Below are positions 8,949 through 17,960 of a stretch of 41,369 nt of DNA, piece by piece. The notes beneath the pieces were generated by a model. It was given only the letters and a program-made list of their open reading frames with translations, was not told the origin of the DNA and searched no databases. The stretch covers positions 1-41,369 of the forward strand of contig DRLC01000183.1 of the NCBI GenBank assembly GCA_011053145.1, written 5' to 3'. The stretch comes from Planctomycetota bacterium. GTDB lineage: Bacteria > Planctomycetota > UBA1135 > GCA-002686595. The position numbers and the translations under genes are program-made. Numbering within the stretch: position 1 is the first letter of the stretch; each line of letters opens with the position of its first letter.

Positions 8949-11797
8949 AGAGCGACGTCTGGAGACTCGAAGACGCGACCGGGAGAGCCTTCGAGCTCCC
9001 CGAACACGGCAAGGTGGTCGTCGGTTCCTCCGCGGAGCGCGCCACGATCGTGATCGACGCCCCCGGAGTCGACGACGCCCATTGCGCGATCGGTCGCGCG
9101 CGCGACGGGTCGTTCGCGGTGAAGGACCTCGGTTCGGCCGCGGGCACGTTCATCGACGGTCGGCGCACGCAGGCGGGTCGGCTGGAGAACGGAACGAGGC
9201 TCACCCTGGGCTCCCAGGATCTCTGGGTGCTCGCCCCGGGCGAGGTTCGCGCCCCAGGCGAGACCGCCGGCAGCGCCGCTCGGCAACGCGATCCCTCCCT
9301 GCCCCGGCGCATCGGGGGTTTCCGGATCGAAGAGCGCCTCGGCCGCGGAGGGATGGGCGAGGTTTTCCTCGCGGTCCAGGAGAGCCTGCACCGGCCCGTC
9401 GCCCTCAAGGTGCTCTCCCCCGAATTCGCCGCCGACGTGGCCTTCGTCCACCGCTTCCAATCCGAGGCCCGCGCCGCCGCGGCGCTCTCGCACCCCAACG
9501 TGGTCGTGGTCTTCGACGTGGGCGAGGCCGACGGACACCACTTCCTCGCGATGGAGTACATGTCGGGAGGCAACCTCGAGGAGCGCATCGAGCGGGAGGG
9601 ACGGCTCCCCTGGCGCGACGTGGTCGCGATCCTGCGCGACGCTGCCTCGGGCCTCGCGTTCGCCGAAGAGCGGGGCATCCTGCACCGCGACATCAAGCCC
9701 GCGAACTTGATGGTCTCCGCCTCCGGCGTCGTCAAGATCGCCGACCTCGGACTCGCGACCCAGGTGGAGCAGCAGAGCGCGGACGGCAAGACCTTCGGGA
9801 CCCCCCACTTCATCTCGCCCGAACAGGCCCGGGGCGAGGCGGTCGACTGCCGCTCGGACCTCTATTCCCTCGGCGCCACGGCCTACCGACTCCTCACCGG
9901 CCGAACGCCGTTCCAGGGCCGCAGCGCCCGTGAGATCGTCCGGGCACGGTTCACCGAAGACCCGATCCCCCCGGCCGACCTCGTCCCCGGCGTACCCGAG
10001 CCGCTCTCCGAGCTATTGCTCTCGCTCCTCGCCCGCGACCCGGACGACCGCCCCGCATCCGCGCTCGCCCTCCTCGACGAACTCTCCGAGCTTCCCCTCG
10101 ACGGCCAACCCGAGCGCCCCCGGCGCGCACTCCCGATCGCCACGCTCCTCCTCGTCGTCTTCGCGCTCGGAGGAGGAGCCTGGTGGTTCCTCGGACGCGG
10201 TCGAACCCGGGCCTCCGAGCCACGGGCCGCCGAGCTCGGCAGCCCGCCCGCTGCCACCACGGGTTCCGATCCCACCGACGATGCGAGCTTCTTCGGGGAC
10301 GCGAGCGCCGGCCCGACGAACGACGAGGAGGCCGCACTGCGTCGCCGCGAACGGGAAGCCCGAGGCGCCTTCGAAGCGATCCCGTCCGGGTACTCCACCG
10401 AGGACCGCATCGATGCGTTGGCGGAGTTCGTCGACCGCTTTCCCGGGACGGACACCGCGGCGCAAGCCGCCCGGGAGCTCGACGAACTGCGCGCCGAGCG
10501 CACCTCGGCGGACCGCGCCAGCGAACGTCGCGCGCTCGAGATCGAGCGCACCCTCGACCGCATCGTGGAGGCCTCTGGATGGACCGGCGCCGACGCTTCC
10601 CCGGAAGGCCCCGTTCCCCTCGGCCCCGCGGTGGAACGCATCCGCGCCTATCAGGCGGGCACCGCCCTGATGACCGACCCCGACTTCCTCGCGGGACGCG
10701 CTCGGCGCATCGAGGCGATCGTCGCGGAGACGCTCGAGTTCGCGCACGCCCTCGCGGAGGACGCCGAGCGTCGGATCGCCGCGGGGGACTTCGACGGGGC
10801 CCTCGGCCCCCTCGAACGCCTGGCGCACGGCTTCGAACTCGGGGAACCCGCGCTCTCCGACCCCAGGGCGTTCGAGGAATTGCGTGCCCTCTCCGCCGCG
10901 GCCGCCGAGCGCATCGCAAACCTCGACGCCGAGCGCGAGGCTTGGCGCACCGAGCTCGTCCTCGCGGACCGACTCGACTTGGCCGCTGCCCTGGGATCGG
11001 CGAGTCCGTTCCCCGCCGAACTCGGCGCGCTACGTCCCGGGGCGACTGCGAAGCGCCTGCTCGGCCTCGCCCCCGCGCGCAGCGACACGGAACGCACGCG
11101 CCGAGCACACATCCTCTCCCGGCTCCAGAGTGCGCGCGCCGCACTCGACCTCCTCCCGGCGACCTTCTCCGCCGGGCTCTGGCGTCGCCGAACGGTGGCC
11201 GTCCCCGGTCCTCGCCGAGCGAGTTCCCGCGAGGTCGTCGGCGTGCGCGACGACGGCCTGCTCCTCGGTGCAGAGGGCAATGCCGAGTTCCTTCCCTTCG
11301 GGCGCTTCGCCTCCGATCCAGAAACGCTCGCGGCCCTGTTCCGCAATCGATTCTCCCGCCAGCTCACCCCGGCCGAAGCCGCCTCGGTCACCCGACTCCT
11401 GACCCTCGCGGGCGTCGCGCGTGTCCTCGCCACCACGGTCCCGTTCCTCGCCTCCGCGGACGGCGGCCTCTTCGGCCCGAAGGATCGCGAATCCATCGAG
11501 GAGTCCTTCGCCCCCGCGCGCAAGTGGGCGCTGCGACACGATCCCGAGGACACGGAGCAACGATCCGCCCTCGCGGAACTTGCCGAGGAGGAGGCCGCGG
11601 CACGCATCCTCGCCGAGGCGCTTCGCGCCGCCGCGGAGGAATCGTGGACCCAGGCCGCGGCCGACCTCGAGGATCTGCTCAGGGGGCATGGCGACGCTTG
11701 GATCGTCCTCGCCCTCTCCGACGGCACGGCGATCCCCGAGGACGCGGTGACCCGGGCGCACGACGCCTCGCCCGCCGGCGCATCGAACGACCACTAA
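8945..11797 (+). CDS. FHA domain plus Ser/Thr protein kinase, membrane anchored, with a long C-terminal region
   Basis: Predicted membrane receptor-type kinase. An N-terminal FHA-like domain (residues 1-95; DLGSAAGTFIDG) precedes a Hanks-type kinase (about 124-382): glycine loop GRGGMGEV near 133-140, Lys155 in VALKVL, catalytic HRDIKPAN (Asp249), ADLG (Asp267) and a TPHFISPEQARG activation segment. The usual FHA phosphothreonine-binding Arg and Asn positions are not conserved (GSS rather than GR-S), so ligand binding may differ. One membrane helix lies near 396-417. The remaining ~530 residues are rich in Glu, Arg and Ala, probably helical and extracytoplasmic; I recognise no domain there. 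It begins with a GTG overlapping the YggS stop. Phosphorylation targets are unknown. Confidence 0.9.
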   Translation: MKSDVWRLEDATGRAFELPEHGKVVVGSSAERATIVIDAPGVDDAHCAIGRARDGSFAVKDLGSAAGTFIDGRRTQAGRLENGTRLTLGSQDLWVLAPGEVRAPGETAGSAARQRDPSLPRRIGGFRIEERLGRGGMGEVFLAVQESLHRPVALKVLSPEFAADVAFVHRFQSEARAAAALSHPNVVVVFDVGEADGHHFLAMEYMSGGNLEERIEREGRLPWRDVVAILRDAASGLAFAEERGILHRDIKPANLMVSASGVVKIADLGLATQVEQQSADGKTFGTPHFISPEQARGEAVDCRSDLYSLGATAYRLLTGRTPFQGRSAREIVRARFTEDPIPPADLVPGVPEPLSELLLSLLARDPDDRPASALALLDELSELPLDGQPERPRRALPIATLLLVVFALGGGAWWFLGRGRTRASEPRAAELGSPPAATTGSDPTDDASFFGDASAGPTNDEEAALRRREREARGAFEAIPSGYSTEDRIDALAEFVDRFPGTDTAAQAARELDELRAERTSADRASERRALEIERTLDRIVEASGWTGADASPEGPVPLGPAVERIRAYQAGTALMTDPDFLAGRARRIEAIVAETLEFAHALAEDAERRIAAGDFDGALGPLERLAHGFELGEPALSDPRAFEELRALSAAAAERIANLDAEREAWRTELVLADRLDLAAALGSASPFPAELGALRPGATAKRLLGLAPARSDTERTRRAHILSRLQSARAALDLLPATFSAGLWRRRTVAVPGPRRASSREVVGVRDDGLLLGAEGNAEFLPFGRFASDPETLAALFRNRFSRQLTPAEAASVTRLLTLAGVARVLATTVPFLASADGGLFGPKDRESIEESFAPARKWALRHDPEDTEQRSALAELAEEEAAARILAEALRAAAEESWTQAAADLEDLLRGHGDAWIVLALSDGTAIPEDAVTRAHDASPAGASNDH

Positions 11798-11803
11798 CCC
11801 GCC

Positions 11804-12694
11804 ATGCCGACCCCGCCCCCTCCCCCGAGCCTCGACGACACCGTGCGCTCGGTGTGCTCCGCGCTCACCGACCACGACATTCCGTCGCCCGAGGTCCTGC
11901 TCTTCCTCGCCACCGGTGCGGAGACCTGGGCCGAGCACCTCGCCGACGGCCACGAGGTCGCGCTCGGCGAGATCGAAGGGATGCCGGAGCGCTGGCGCTC
12001 CGCGGTCCTGTACGCCGGGATGCGCGAGGGCGTTCGACTCTGGGCGATGGACGACCTGGGAGCGGACCCGAGCGCCGAGGCGGGGGCCCCGGCGTGGGCG
12101 AGCGCATTCCCCGTCTGGCTCGCCGCGGCCGCCGGTGCCTCGATCCTCGTCCACGGATCCGCCGGGACCTCGCTGGAACCCGCCACGGACCGGGAGGACG
12201 CTTCACCGATCGCGCCGGGGACGATCGTCGCGGTCTGCGACCACATGAACCTCTGCGGCCGCTCGCCCCTGACCGGACTCGGCGAGAGTCGGCTCGGCCC
12301 ACTGTTTCCGGACATGGGGCGCCTCCACCACCTCGGTCTTGCCGACGCGGCGCGCGCGCGCGCCGAAGAACTCGGGCTCCCCTTCACGCGGGCGATCGCC
12401 GCCTGCACCCTGGGGCCCGCCCTCGAGACGCCGAGCGAACAGCGCATGCTCGCGCGCCTCGGCGCCGACGTCGCCGTCCAGGGACTCGCCGCGCCGCTCC
12501 TCGCCGCCGCGCACGCCGGCCTCTCCACGCTCGCCCTGGTTTGCGTCGCCGCGACCGCGCGGGCGCGCGCCGACGTGCAACCGCTCCTGGAACGCGCCGA
12601 GGAACTCGCCCCGGCCCTCGATCGATTGATCCTCGCCCTGTTGCCCGACTTTTCCCTCGCCGCCCGCGCGCTGTCCCCGGAGGACTACACATGA
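11804..12694 (+). CDS. Degenerate purine nucleoside phosphorylase-family protein
   Basis: The second half follows the trimeric PNP/MTAP family: VAVCDHMNLCGRSPLTG at about 143-158, FPDM at 168-171, and GPALETPSEQRMLARLGAD at 204-222, with Glu208 matching the purine-contact Glu201 of mammalian PNP. Other active-site features are gone: the phosphate-binding N-terminal glycine loop reads LATGAE, the Arg-His-Tyr phosphate motif is replaced around 70-80, and the base-contact Asn of the ITN motif is Ala (VCVAATA). It may be catalytically inactive or have changed substrate. It overlaps purN by four bases (ATGA), tying it to purine metabolism. The 296 residues are a normal length. Fold assignment is fairly firm, function open. 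Confidence 0.72.
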   Translation: MPTPPPPPSLDDTVRSVCSALTDHDIPSPEVLLFLATGAETWAEHLADGHEVALGEIEGMPERWRSAVLYAGMREGVRLWAMDDLGADPSAEAGAPAWASAFPVWLAAAAGASILVHGSAGTSLEPATDREDASPIAPGTIVAVCDHMNLCGRSPLTGLGESRLGPLFPDMGRLHHLGLADAARARAEELGLPFTRAIAACTLGPALETPSEQRMLARLGADVAVQGLAAPLLAAAHAGLSTLALVCVAATARARADVQPLLERAEELAPALDRLILALLPDFSLAARALSPEDYT

Positions 12695-13287
12695 CCGCCG
12701 AGCCCATCGCCGTCCTGGTCTCCGGCGGCGGCCGTTCCCTGGAGAACCTCGCCGAATGCATCGCCCGCGGCGAACTCGACGCGCGCATCGCGCTCGTGCT
12801 GGCCGACCGACCGGGAACGGGAGCCTTCGAGCGCGCGGAGCGCCTGGGGCTCTCGACGCACCTCGTCGACCGGCGTGCGTTCGATGGGGCTGCCGCGTTC
12901 TCTCGGGCCGTCTTCGGCGCCCTCGACGCGTCGGGCGCACGCCTCGCGTGCCTGGCCGGCTTCCTGCGCCTACTCCGGATCCCCCCCGCCTGGAGCGGGC
13001 GGGTCATCAACATCCACCCCTCGCTCCTGCCCGCCTACGGAGGCAAGGGGTTCTACGGGCACCACGTTCACGAAGCCGTGCTCGCGGCCGGAGAAAAGGA
13101 GAGCGGGTGCACGGTCCATTTCGTCGACGATCAGTTCGACCACGGCGAGCCGATCCTCCAGCGTCGGGTCCCGGTCCTTCCCGGGGACACCGCCGAGACC
13201 CTGGCGGCTCGCGTCTTCGAAGAGGAAAAGCGCGCCCTGCCCGAGGCGATTCGGCTCGTCCTGGCCGGGGAAGCCACCCTGGGCTGA
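12691..13287 (+). CDS. purN: Phosphoribosylglycinamide formyltransferase
   Basis: Folate-dependent formyl transfer to GAR, third step of de novo purine synthesis. The GAR-phosphate loop is LVSGGGRSLENL (residues 9-20), and the catalytic trio is present: Asn107 and His109 in VINIHPSLLPAY, and Asp147 in VHFVDDQFDHG. At 198 residues it is the size of a stand-alone PurN. The long open frame extends upstream, but the ATG at 12691, overlapping the preceding stop as ATGA, gives the family-standard N-terminus. It is translationally coupled to the PNP-like gene. Confidence 0.95.
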   Translation: MTAEPIAVLVSGGGRSLENLAECIARGELDARIALVLADRPGTGAFERAERLGLSTHLVDRRAFDGAAAFSRAVFGALDASGARLACLAGFLRLLRIPPAWSGRVINIHPSLLPAYGGKGFYGHHVHEAVLAAGEKESGCTVHFVDDQFDHGEPILQRRVPVLPGDTAETLAARVFEEEKRALPEAIRLVLAGEATLG

Positions 13288-13328
13288 CCGACCACGGTTT
13301 CGGGACCCGCCCGTCCGATAGGGTCCCC

Positions 13329-13919
13329 ATGGCCGGCTTCCTGACCCCACCGCCCCCGCGGCGGCTCGCCCTCTTCCTCGGACTCCTCCTCCTCACCGGA
13401 CTCGGGGTGAGCTGGTACCACCGGGAGAATCCGTTCGCGGTCGGCGGCGTACTCGAGGAACCGCGCCCCTTCCCTCCGTTCCCCACCTGGGAATCGGGGT
13501 GGATCGGGAGCGACCCGCTGACGACCGCGGACCTCGAGGGTCGAGTCACGATCGTCGAGCTCTGGACCTTCGAATGCATCAACTGCATCCGATCCATGCC
13601 CTTCGTCCACGACCTGCATGGGGAGCTCGGCGATCGCGTACGCTGGATCAGCGTCCATTCCCCCGAGTTCGCCTCCGAACGCGATCCGGTGGCGCTCCGC
13701 GCAGCCATCGAACGCTATCGGATCCAGGACCCGGTCTTCGTCGACTCGACCCTCGAACTCTTCACCGCCCTCGACCCACCGGGCTGGCCGACCTTCTACG
13801 TCGTCGACGCCAGCGCCCGCATCCGCGGAATGTGGAGCGGCGAGATCCGACCGGGATCGAGGCGCGGAAAGGAGTTCGAAGAGTTCGTCCGTGCGATGCT
13901 GCGGGACGTGGAGGGCTGA
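13329..13919 (+). CDS. Membrane-anchored thioredoxin-fold protein with CINC motif
   Basis: A periplasmic-type thiol-disulfide protein. Residues 12-28 form one hydrophobic helix (LALFLGLLLLTGLGV) after a proline/arginine start, most likely an uncleaved anchor. The thioredoxin-like domain carries LWTFECINCIRSMPFVHDL with redox cysteines 83 and 86, and a cis-proline in GWPTFYVVD. The CINC motif and surrounding residues are typical of the TlpA/DipZ-like branch rather than cytoplasmic thioredoxin (CGPC). At 196 residues it is a single domain; a C-terminal NHL or DipZ region is absent. It lies 41 bases after purN and converges on mrfB. Role likely in disulfide reduction of exported proteins, inferred only. 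Confidence 0.82.
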   Translation: MAGFLTPPPPRRLALFLGLLLLTGLGVSWYHRENPFAVGGVLEEPRPFPPFPTWESGWIGSDPLTTADLEGRVTIVELWTFECINCIRSMPFVHDLHGELGDRVRWISVHSPEFASERDPVALRAAIERYRIQDPVFVDSTLELFTALDPPGWPTFYVVDASARIRGMWSGEIRPGSRRGKEFEEFVRAMLRDVEG

Positions 13920-13961
13920 GCGAGCGGCCTGGAGCCGCAATTCGTCTCCACGCTCCGGCCC

Positions 13962-13981
13962 GATCCGGCGCCTGACGGATC
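13962..13981. terminator. Hairpin between convergent thioredoxin and mrfB genes
   Basis: GATCCG at 13962-13967 and CGGATC at 13976-13981 form a 6-base-pair stem with an 8-base loop in the short space between two convergent genes. There is no T-run on either side, so intrinsic termination would be weak; position is the main argument. Confidence 0.35.
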
Positions 13982-14002
13982 AGAGCGAACCGCGCGTGGG
14001 AG

Positions 14003-15346
14003 CTACCGCTCCAGGCACGAACGCCTCCGCAGCAGCCGGGACTCCCGGTGGCGGAGCTCCCGCTCCTCGCGCCCGCGGGACCCCCCGGGCAGCACGACGG
14101 CGGCGAGTTCGAGGGCGCGCCGACAGGTGACCAGGGCGTCGTCCGGACGCCCCAGGGCGTGCTCGGCGATCTTCGACGCCTCGATCGCAGCACGCAGCGC
14201 CAGCCGGTCGCGTTCCCCCTCGGCGAGGCGAACCTGCTCCCGGAACGCCGACTCGAATCGACCCAGCTTTGCGAGAAGGCGGGCGCGGAGGAAGCGCGCC
14301 TCGCGATCCTCGAGTCCCTCGCACAGAGCGAGGGCCCTCTCGAGCTCTCCGGCCTCCGCCACGAGCTTCGCGGCGCCGAACCGCCGCGGCTCCCCTGGGC
14401 CGGGGAGCGCGCCTCCGTCCGGTCGACTGCCGAGCAGCGCTCGTCCGAGGTGCGCGGTGAGGGTGACGAGGCTGAGGACGTCATCCTGGTTGTGCTGAAA
14501 GACCTCCTCGAGCCGGTGAGCCCGTCCTCCGAGGAAGTCCAACCAGGCTTCCGGCGCGAATCGCCCCGGAAGGTCGTGCGGGCGAACGACGCCGCACAGC
14601 TCCCGCTCCATCGTCTGCAGCCGGGTGTCCTCGAAGCACCCTCCGTACAAGCGGCGCAGCGGGTGGTAGAGATCGAGGTGGCCGCGGTCCTCGAACGGCG
14701 GCGCCACGGCGTGCATGCGCATCTTGTCCTCGAGCCGGTGGCGGTCGAAGGACTTGCCGAAGAAGCTCACCACGCAGTCCGCGGCGGCGACCCGCGCCGC
14801 GACGTCGGCGAGCATCGCACTCTCCTGCTCCGGTCCTTCCAAGAACCCCTGCCAGAGGACGAACGTGTCGGCCTCGAAGGTGCCGAGCGCGACGAGGAAC
14901 GAGGTCGTGCCCGCCCCGCCGGAAAGCCCCGTGGTCTCCACGTCGAGGTAGATCGCGCGCCGGGCATCGAACGCCGCGAGCCCGGGGTCCCGCGCGAGGA
15001 TCGCGGTGTCCGCGGGCACGATCGCGAACGCGTCCGCGAGGGACCCCTCGCCGTGCAGGTGCGTGGCCGGGAACCGGCGCGTGCGCGCGAGGAATCCACC
15101 GCGTTCGTTCGAGTGCCGCTCGAGCCCTTCGGGAAGCCCCGCGCGGCGCGCCCCGGCGCCCGACCCTTCCGCGCTGCGCTCCGCGGCTCCCCGGGCCGTT
15201 CGCGCTTCCATCTTCTTGCGGAGCCAAACGGGCAGGGCGGCGTGCCGCTCGCGTTCGGGTATGCCCTGCCGGCCGCGCTCTCCGCGCGACGCGCCCTTGC
15301 CCTCGCGGCGCAATCGCGCGAGACGGTCGGTGAGGGACTCGTTCAC
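14003..15346 (-). CDS. mrfB: MrfB/YprB-type DEDD 3'-5' exonuclease
   Basis: RNase H-like fold nuclease of the YprB (RNase_H_2) family, which in Bacillus subtilis works with helicase MrfA in repair of mitomycin C lesions independent of UvrABC. Counting from the GTG start, the acidic residues are Asp135 and Glu137 in YLDVETTGLSGG, Asp201 in FFGKSFDRHRLEDK, and His285/Asp289 in FQHNQDDVLSL, the DEDDh pattern. The first 90 residues are basic and probably flexible; the C-terminal 130 residues look like TPR-type helices. The open frame continues upstream, but the GTG at 15346 overlaps the helicase stop (GTGA), the standard junction here, giving 447 residues. Confidence 0.88.
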   Translation of the reverse strand: MNESLTDRLARLRREGKGASRGERGRQGIPERERHAALPVWLRKKMEARTARGAAERSAEGSGAGARRAGLPEGLERHSNERGGFLARTRRFPATHLHGEGSLADAFAIVPADTAILARDPGLAAFDARRAIYLDVETTGLSGGAGTTSFLVALGTFEADTFVLWQGFLEGPEQESAMLADVAARVAAADCVVSFFGKSFDRHRLEDKMRMHAVAPPFEDRGHLDLYHPLRRLYGGCFEDTRLQTMERELCGVVRPHDLPGRFAPEAWLDFLGGRAHRLEEVFQHNQDDVLSLVTLTAHLGRALLGSRPDGGALPGPGEPRRFGAAKLVAEAGELERALALCEGLEDREARFLRARLLAKLGRFESAFREQVRLAEGERDRLALRAAIEASKIAEHALGRPDDALVTCRRALELAAVVLPGGSRGREERELRHRESRLLRRRSCLER

Positions 15347-17841
15347 GGAACCCCCTCTGGAAGCTCGGGAGCCGGGGAGAGTTCGGGCGGGCAGGGAACG
15401 AGCCGGGCCCCCTCCACGAGGTCGCGCAGCACCGCCTCCGCGGTCTCCTTGCCGAGCGCCCCGACTTCCTCGGGCGGGCCGAGGCACGCGGGGCAACCCG
15501 CGTCGCAGGCGCAGGCGAGGAGCACGTCGAGCGCCGCTCGGGCGACCTCCATGTGTTCCTCGAAGAGGGCGCCGCCGAGCCCGACACTGCCCGGTACGCG
15601 ATCGAAGAGATAGATCGCGGGGGCCCCGAAGTGTCCGGAACGGGTTTCGGTCGAGATGCCGAGGTCGGAACTCTGGCAGCGCAGGAAGAGCGGTGCGACA
15701 CGCCGCAGGAGCCGGCCGACCCCGCCCCAAGCAGCGGCCCGGTTTCCGCGCGTCAGCCCGAGTTCCGCCGCCCACCATTCGGAAAGGCTCAGCACGAAGG
15801 CCTCCGTATCGAGCTCCTCGGGCGGTAGGTGGATGTCCTCGGCGCCGACGTTCTCCCGCGTGTAGAAGCGGATCTTCTTGTAGAGCGTTGCGACGGTCGT
15901 CACGTGCACCTCACCGCGCCACGCGGCCCAGGTCTCATGCTCCACGGGACGCTCTTCGCTCGCCGTCGCCATCGCGGCGCGCCGGGCCCGCTTCTCCTCG
16001 AGACGCAGGACGCGCACCTCGGTGTCGGTTTCCGCTTCGGTGAAGTAGTCGTTCACGACGCGGCGCGCATAGGCGCGGCGGTTCTCGTAGTCGAAGCGCT
16101 CGACCTGGAAGACCTCCCCTTCGACCTGATAGATCGCCCCCTCATACACGCTCGTGATCGAGGACTCCCGGTCCATCTCTCCGATCGCCTTGCCCTCCTC
16201 GTCCAGGACCAGGACGTTGTCGGGCTCGTTCCCGGCGAGGGAGACGTCCTGGGCAGGATAGGCATCGGCCGCCCAGAACCAGCGCATCCCCGAGGGGGCT
16301 TCACGACGCACCAGAAGACCCGATTCCTCGGCGAGATAATCCAGGATCCCCGCCACATGGGGCGAGTCCCCGAACCCCCGGACACGTTCGACGGCCCGCC
16401 CGTCCTCCTCCCGCACGACGGCTTCGAACGGCAGTTCGAAGGCCGCGCACTTGAGCTGCTCCGAGAGCAGCACCAGGTTGTCAGGATCCAGCTCGATGCG
16501 TTCCTTGGGCGCGGCGAACAGGTGCTCGGGGTGATGTGCGAGGTATTGGTCGACCGGATCCGCCCGCGCCACCAAGACCCCGAGGGAGGAGCGCCCGCGT
16601 CGCCCCACGCGGCCGACGCGCTGCCAGAAGCTGGCCTGGTTCCCGGGGTAGCCCACGAGCACGCAGACGTCGAGCGAACCGATGTCGATGCCCAACTCGA
16701 GCGCGTTCGTCGTGACCACGACCTTGACCTTGCCCTCCTTGAGCCCGTCCTCGATCTCGCGCCTGAGGAGCGGCAGGTATCCGCCCCGATACCCGCGGAT
16801 CTCCTCCGGACGCAGCCCCAGCGAGGGGGCTGCCTCCTTCAGGTAGCGGGTCAGCACCTCGACGGCGATGCGCCGGTTGCAGAAGAAGATCGTCTGGTGG
16901 GCCGGCCCCGCGAGCCGCGGCGCGATCCGCCGCACCTCTTCGAGCGCGTTCGCACGCAGGCCGGCCACCGGGTTCACGATCGGCGGATCGAAGACGGCGA
17001 AGTGGCGCTTCCCGTGGGGGGATGCGTCCTCGTCGATCACGCTCACGGGCCGACCGATCAACCGCTCCCCGTGCTGGGCGGGGTCGCGCACGGTGGCGGA
17101 CGAAAGCAGGAAACGAGGGTCCGAACCGTAGTGACGGGCGATCCGCACGAGTCGGCGCAACACGTTCGCAACGCTCGAACCGAACACGCCGGAGAGGGTG
17201 TGCACCTCGTCGATCACGATCGTGCGCAGATCGCGGAAGAGTTCCGACCACTTGCCGTGGTTGGGCAGGATCCCCGCGTGCAGCATCCACGGGTTCGTGA
17301 GGACCACATGCCCGCGGTCCCGCAGGGTCCTGCGCACCGACGGCGGCGTGTCGCCGTCGTAGGTGAAGGAGTGCCAGGGACGCTCCAGGTCTCGGATCCA
17401 ACCGTTGAGGCTCTTCGACTGATCCTGGGAAAGGGCCTTGGTCGGGAACATCCACAGGGAACGGGCGGCGCCGTCGCTCTCGAGCAGCGCGTGCAGCACC
17501 GGGAGCGTGTACGCGAGCGTCTTCCCCGAGGCAGTGGGGGTCGCGATCAGGACGTCCTCCCCGGCCAGGGCCGCCTCCACGGCGCGCGCCTGGTGCTCGT
17601 GGAGGGACTCGACGCCCCGCCTTGCGAGCAGTTCGCCGAGCTCGGGTCGCAGGCCGCGTGGCAGCGCACACGCCCGGCCGGCCCTTGCCGGCTCGGTGTG
17701 CCAGGCCGTGAAACGCGGCCCGAGCTCCGGATCGGCGCGGAGCTCGCGCACGAGCGCATCGATCGACGCGGCCTGGGAGCGTGCCCGACGGCGCCCCCCC
17801 CGCTTCGGATCGCCTTCCCTGTGCGCCTTGCCCGTGTTCAT
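15343..17841 (-). CDS. mrfA: MrfA/YprA-type DExH helicase with C-terminal zinc-binding (MZB/DUF1998) domain
   Basis: Superfamily 2 DNA helicase. Walker A TASGKT is at residues 103-108, the Walker B DEVH at 211-214, LLSSATVRD follows, and the second RecA domain shows TTNALELGIDIGSLD and QRVGRVGRRG. The C-terminus has four cysteines, 777, 779, 783 and 786 (CxCx3CxxC), the zinc ligands that define the MrfA group. The family resolves DNA lesions with the MrfB nuclease; the two genes overlap here by four bases. Length is 832 residues, with a basic 25-residue N-terminal extension. GAGGTG just before the ATG supports this start. An Hrq1-like name would be an alternative, but the partner exonuclease favours MrfA. 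Confidence 0.9.
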   Translation of the reverse strand: MNTGKAHREGDPKRGGRRRARSQAASIDALVRELRADPELGPRFTAWHTEPARAGRACALPRGLRPELGELLARRGVESLHEHQARAVEAALAGEDVLIATPTASGKTLAYTLPVLHALLESDGAARSLWMFPTKALSQDQSKSLNGWIRDLERPWHSFTYDGDTPPSVRRTLRDRGHVVLTNPWMLHAGILPNHGKWSELFRDLRTIVIDEVHTLSGVFGSSVANVLRRLVRIARHYGSDPRFLLSSATVRDPAQHGERLIGRPVSVIDEDASPHGKRHFAVFDPPIVNPVAGLRANALEEVRRIAPRLAGPAHQTIFFCNRRIAVEVLTRYLKEAAPSLGLRPEEIRGYRGGYLPLLRREIEDGLKEGKVKVVVTTNALELGIDIGSLDVCVLVGYPGNQASFWQRVGRVGRRGRSSLGVLVARADPVDQYLAHHPEHLFAAPKERIELDPDNLVLLSEQLKCAAFELPFEAVVREEDGRAVERVRGFGDSPHVAGILDYLAEESGLLVRREAPSGMRWFWAADAYPAQDVSLAGNEPDNVLVLDEEGKAIGEMDRESSITSVYEGAIYQVEGEVFQVERFDYENRRAYARRVVNDYFTEAETDTEVRVLRLEEKRARRAAMATASEERPVEHETWAAWRGEVHVTTVATLYKKIRFYTRENVGAEDIHLPPEELDTEAFVLSLSEWWAAELGLTRGNRAAAWGGVGRLLRRVAPLFLRCQSSDLGISTETRSGHFGAPAIYLFDRVPGSVGLGGALFEEHMEVARAALDVLLACACDAGCPACLGPPEEVGALGKETAEAVLRDLVEGARLVPCPPELSPAPELPEGVP

Positions 17842-17960
17842 CCTGCACCTCGCGACCGGAACGTGCCCCGGGCGGGCTTCGCCCTAGCGGCAAGTTCGGG
17901 ATTCGTTCGGGTCAGTCTAGGGAGCCCGCCGGCCCACCGCAAGCCGACGCGGGCGCGGCC

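Noticed and set aside
11804-12694. Calling the gene an active purine nucleoside phosphorylase (punA/deoD)
   Set aside because: Key phosphate- and base-binding residues are missing, so only the family name is given.
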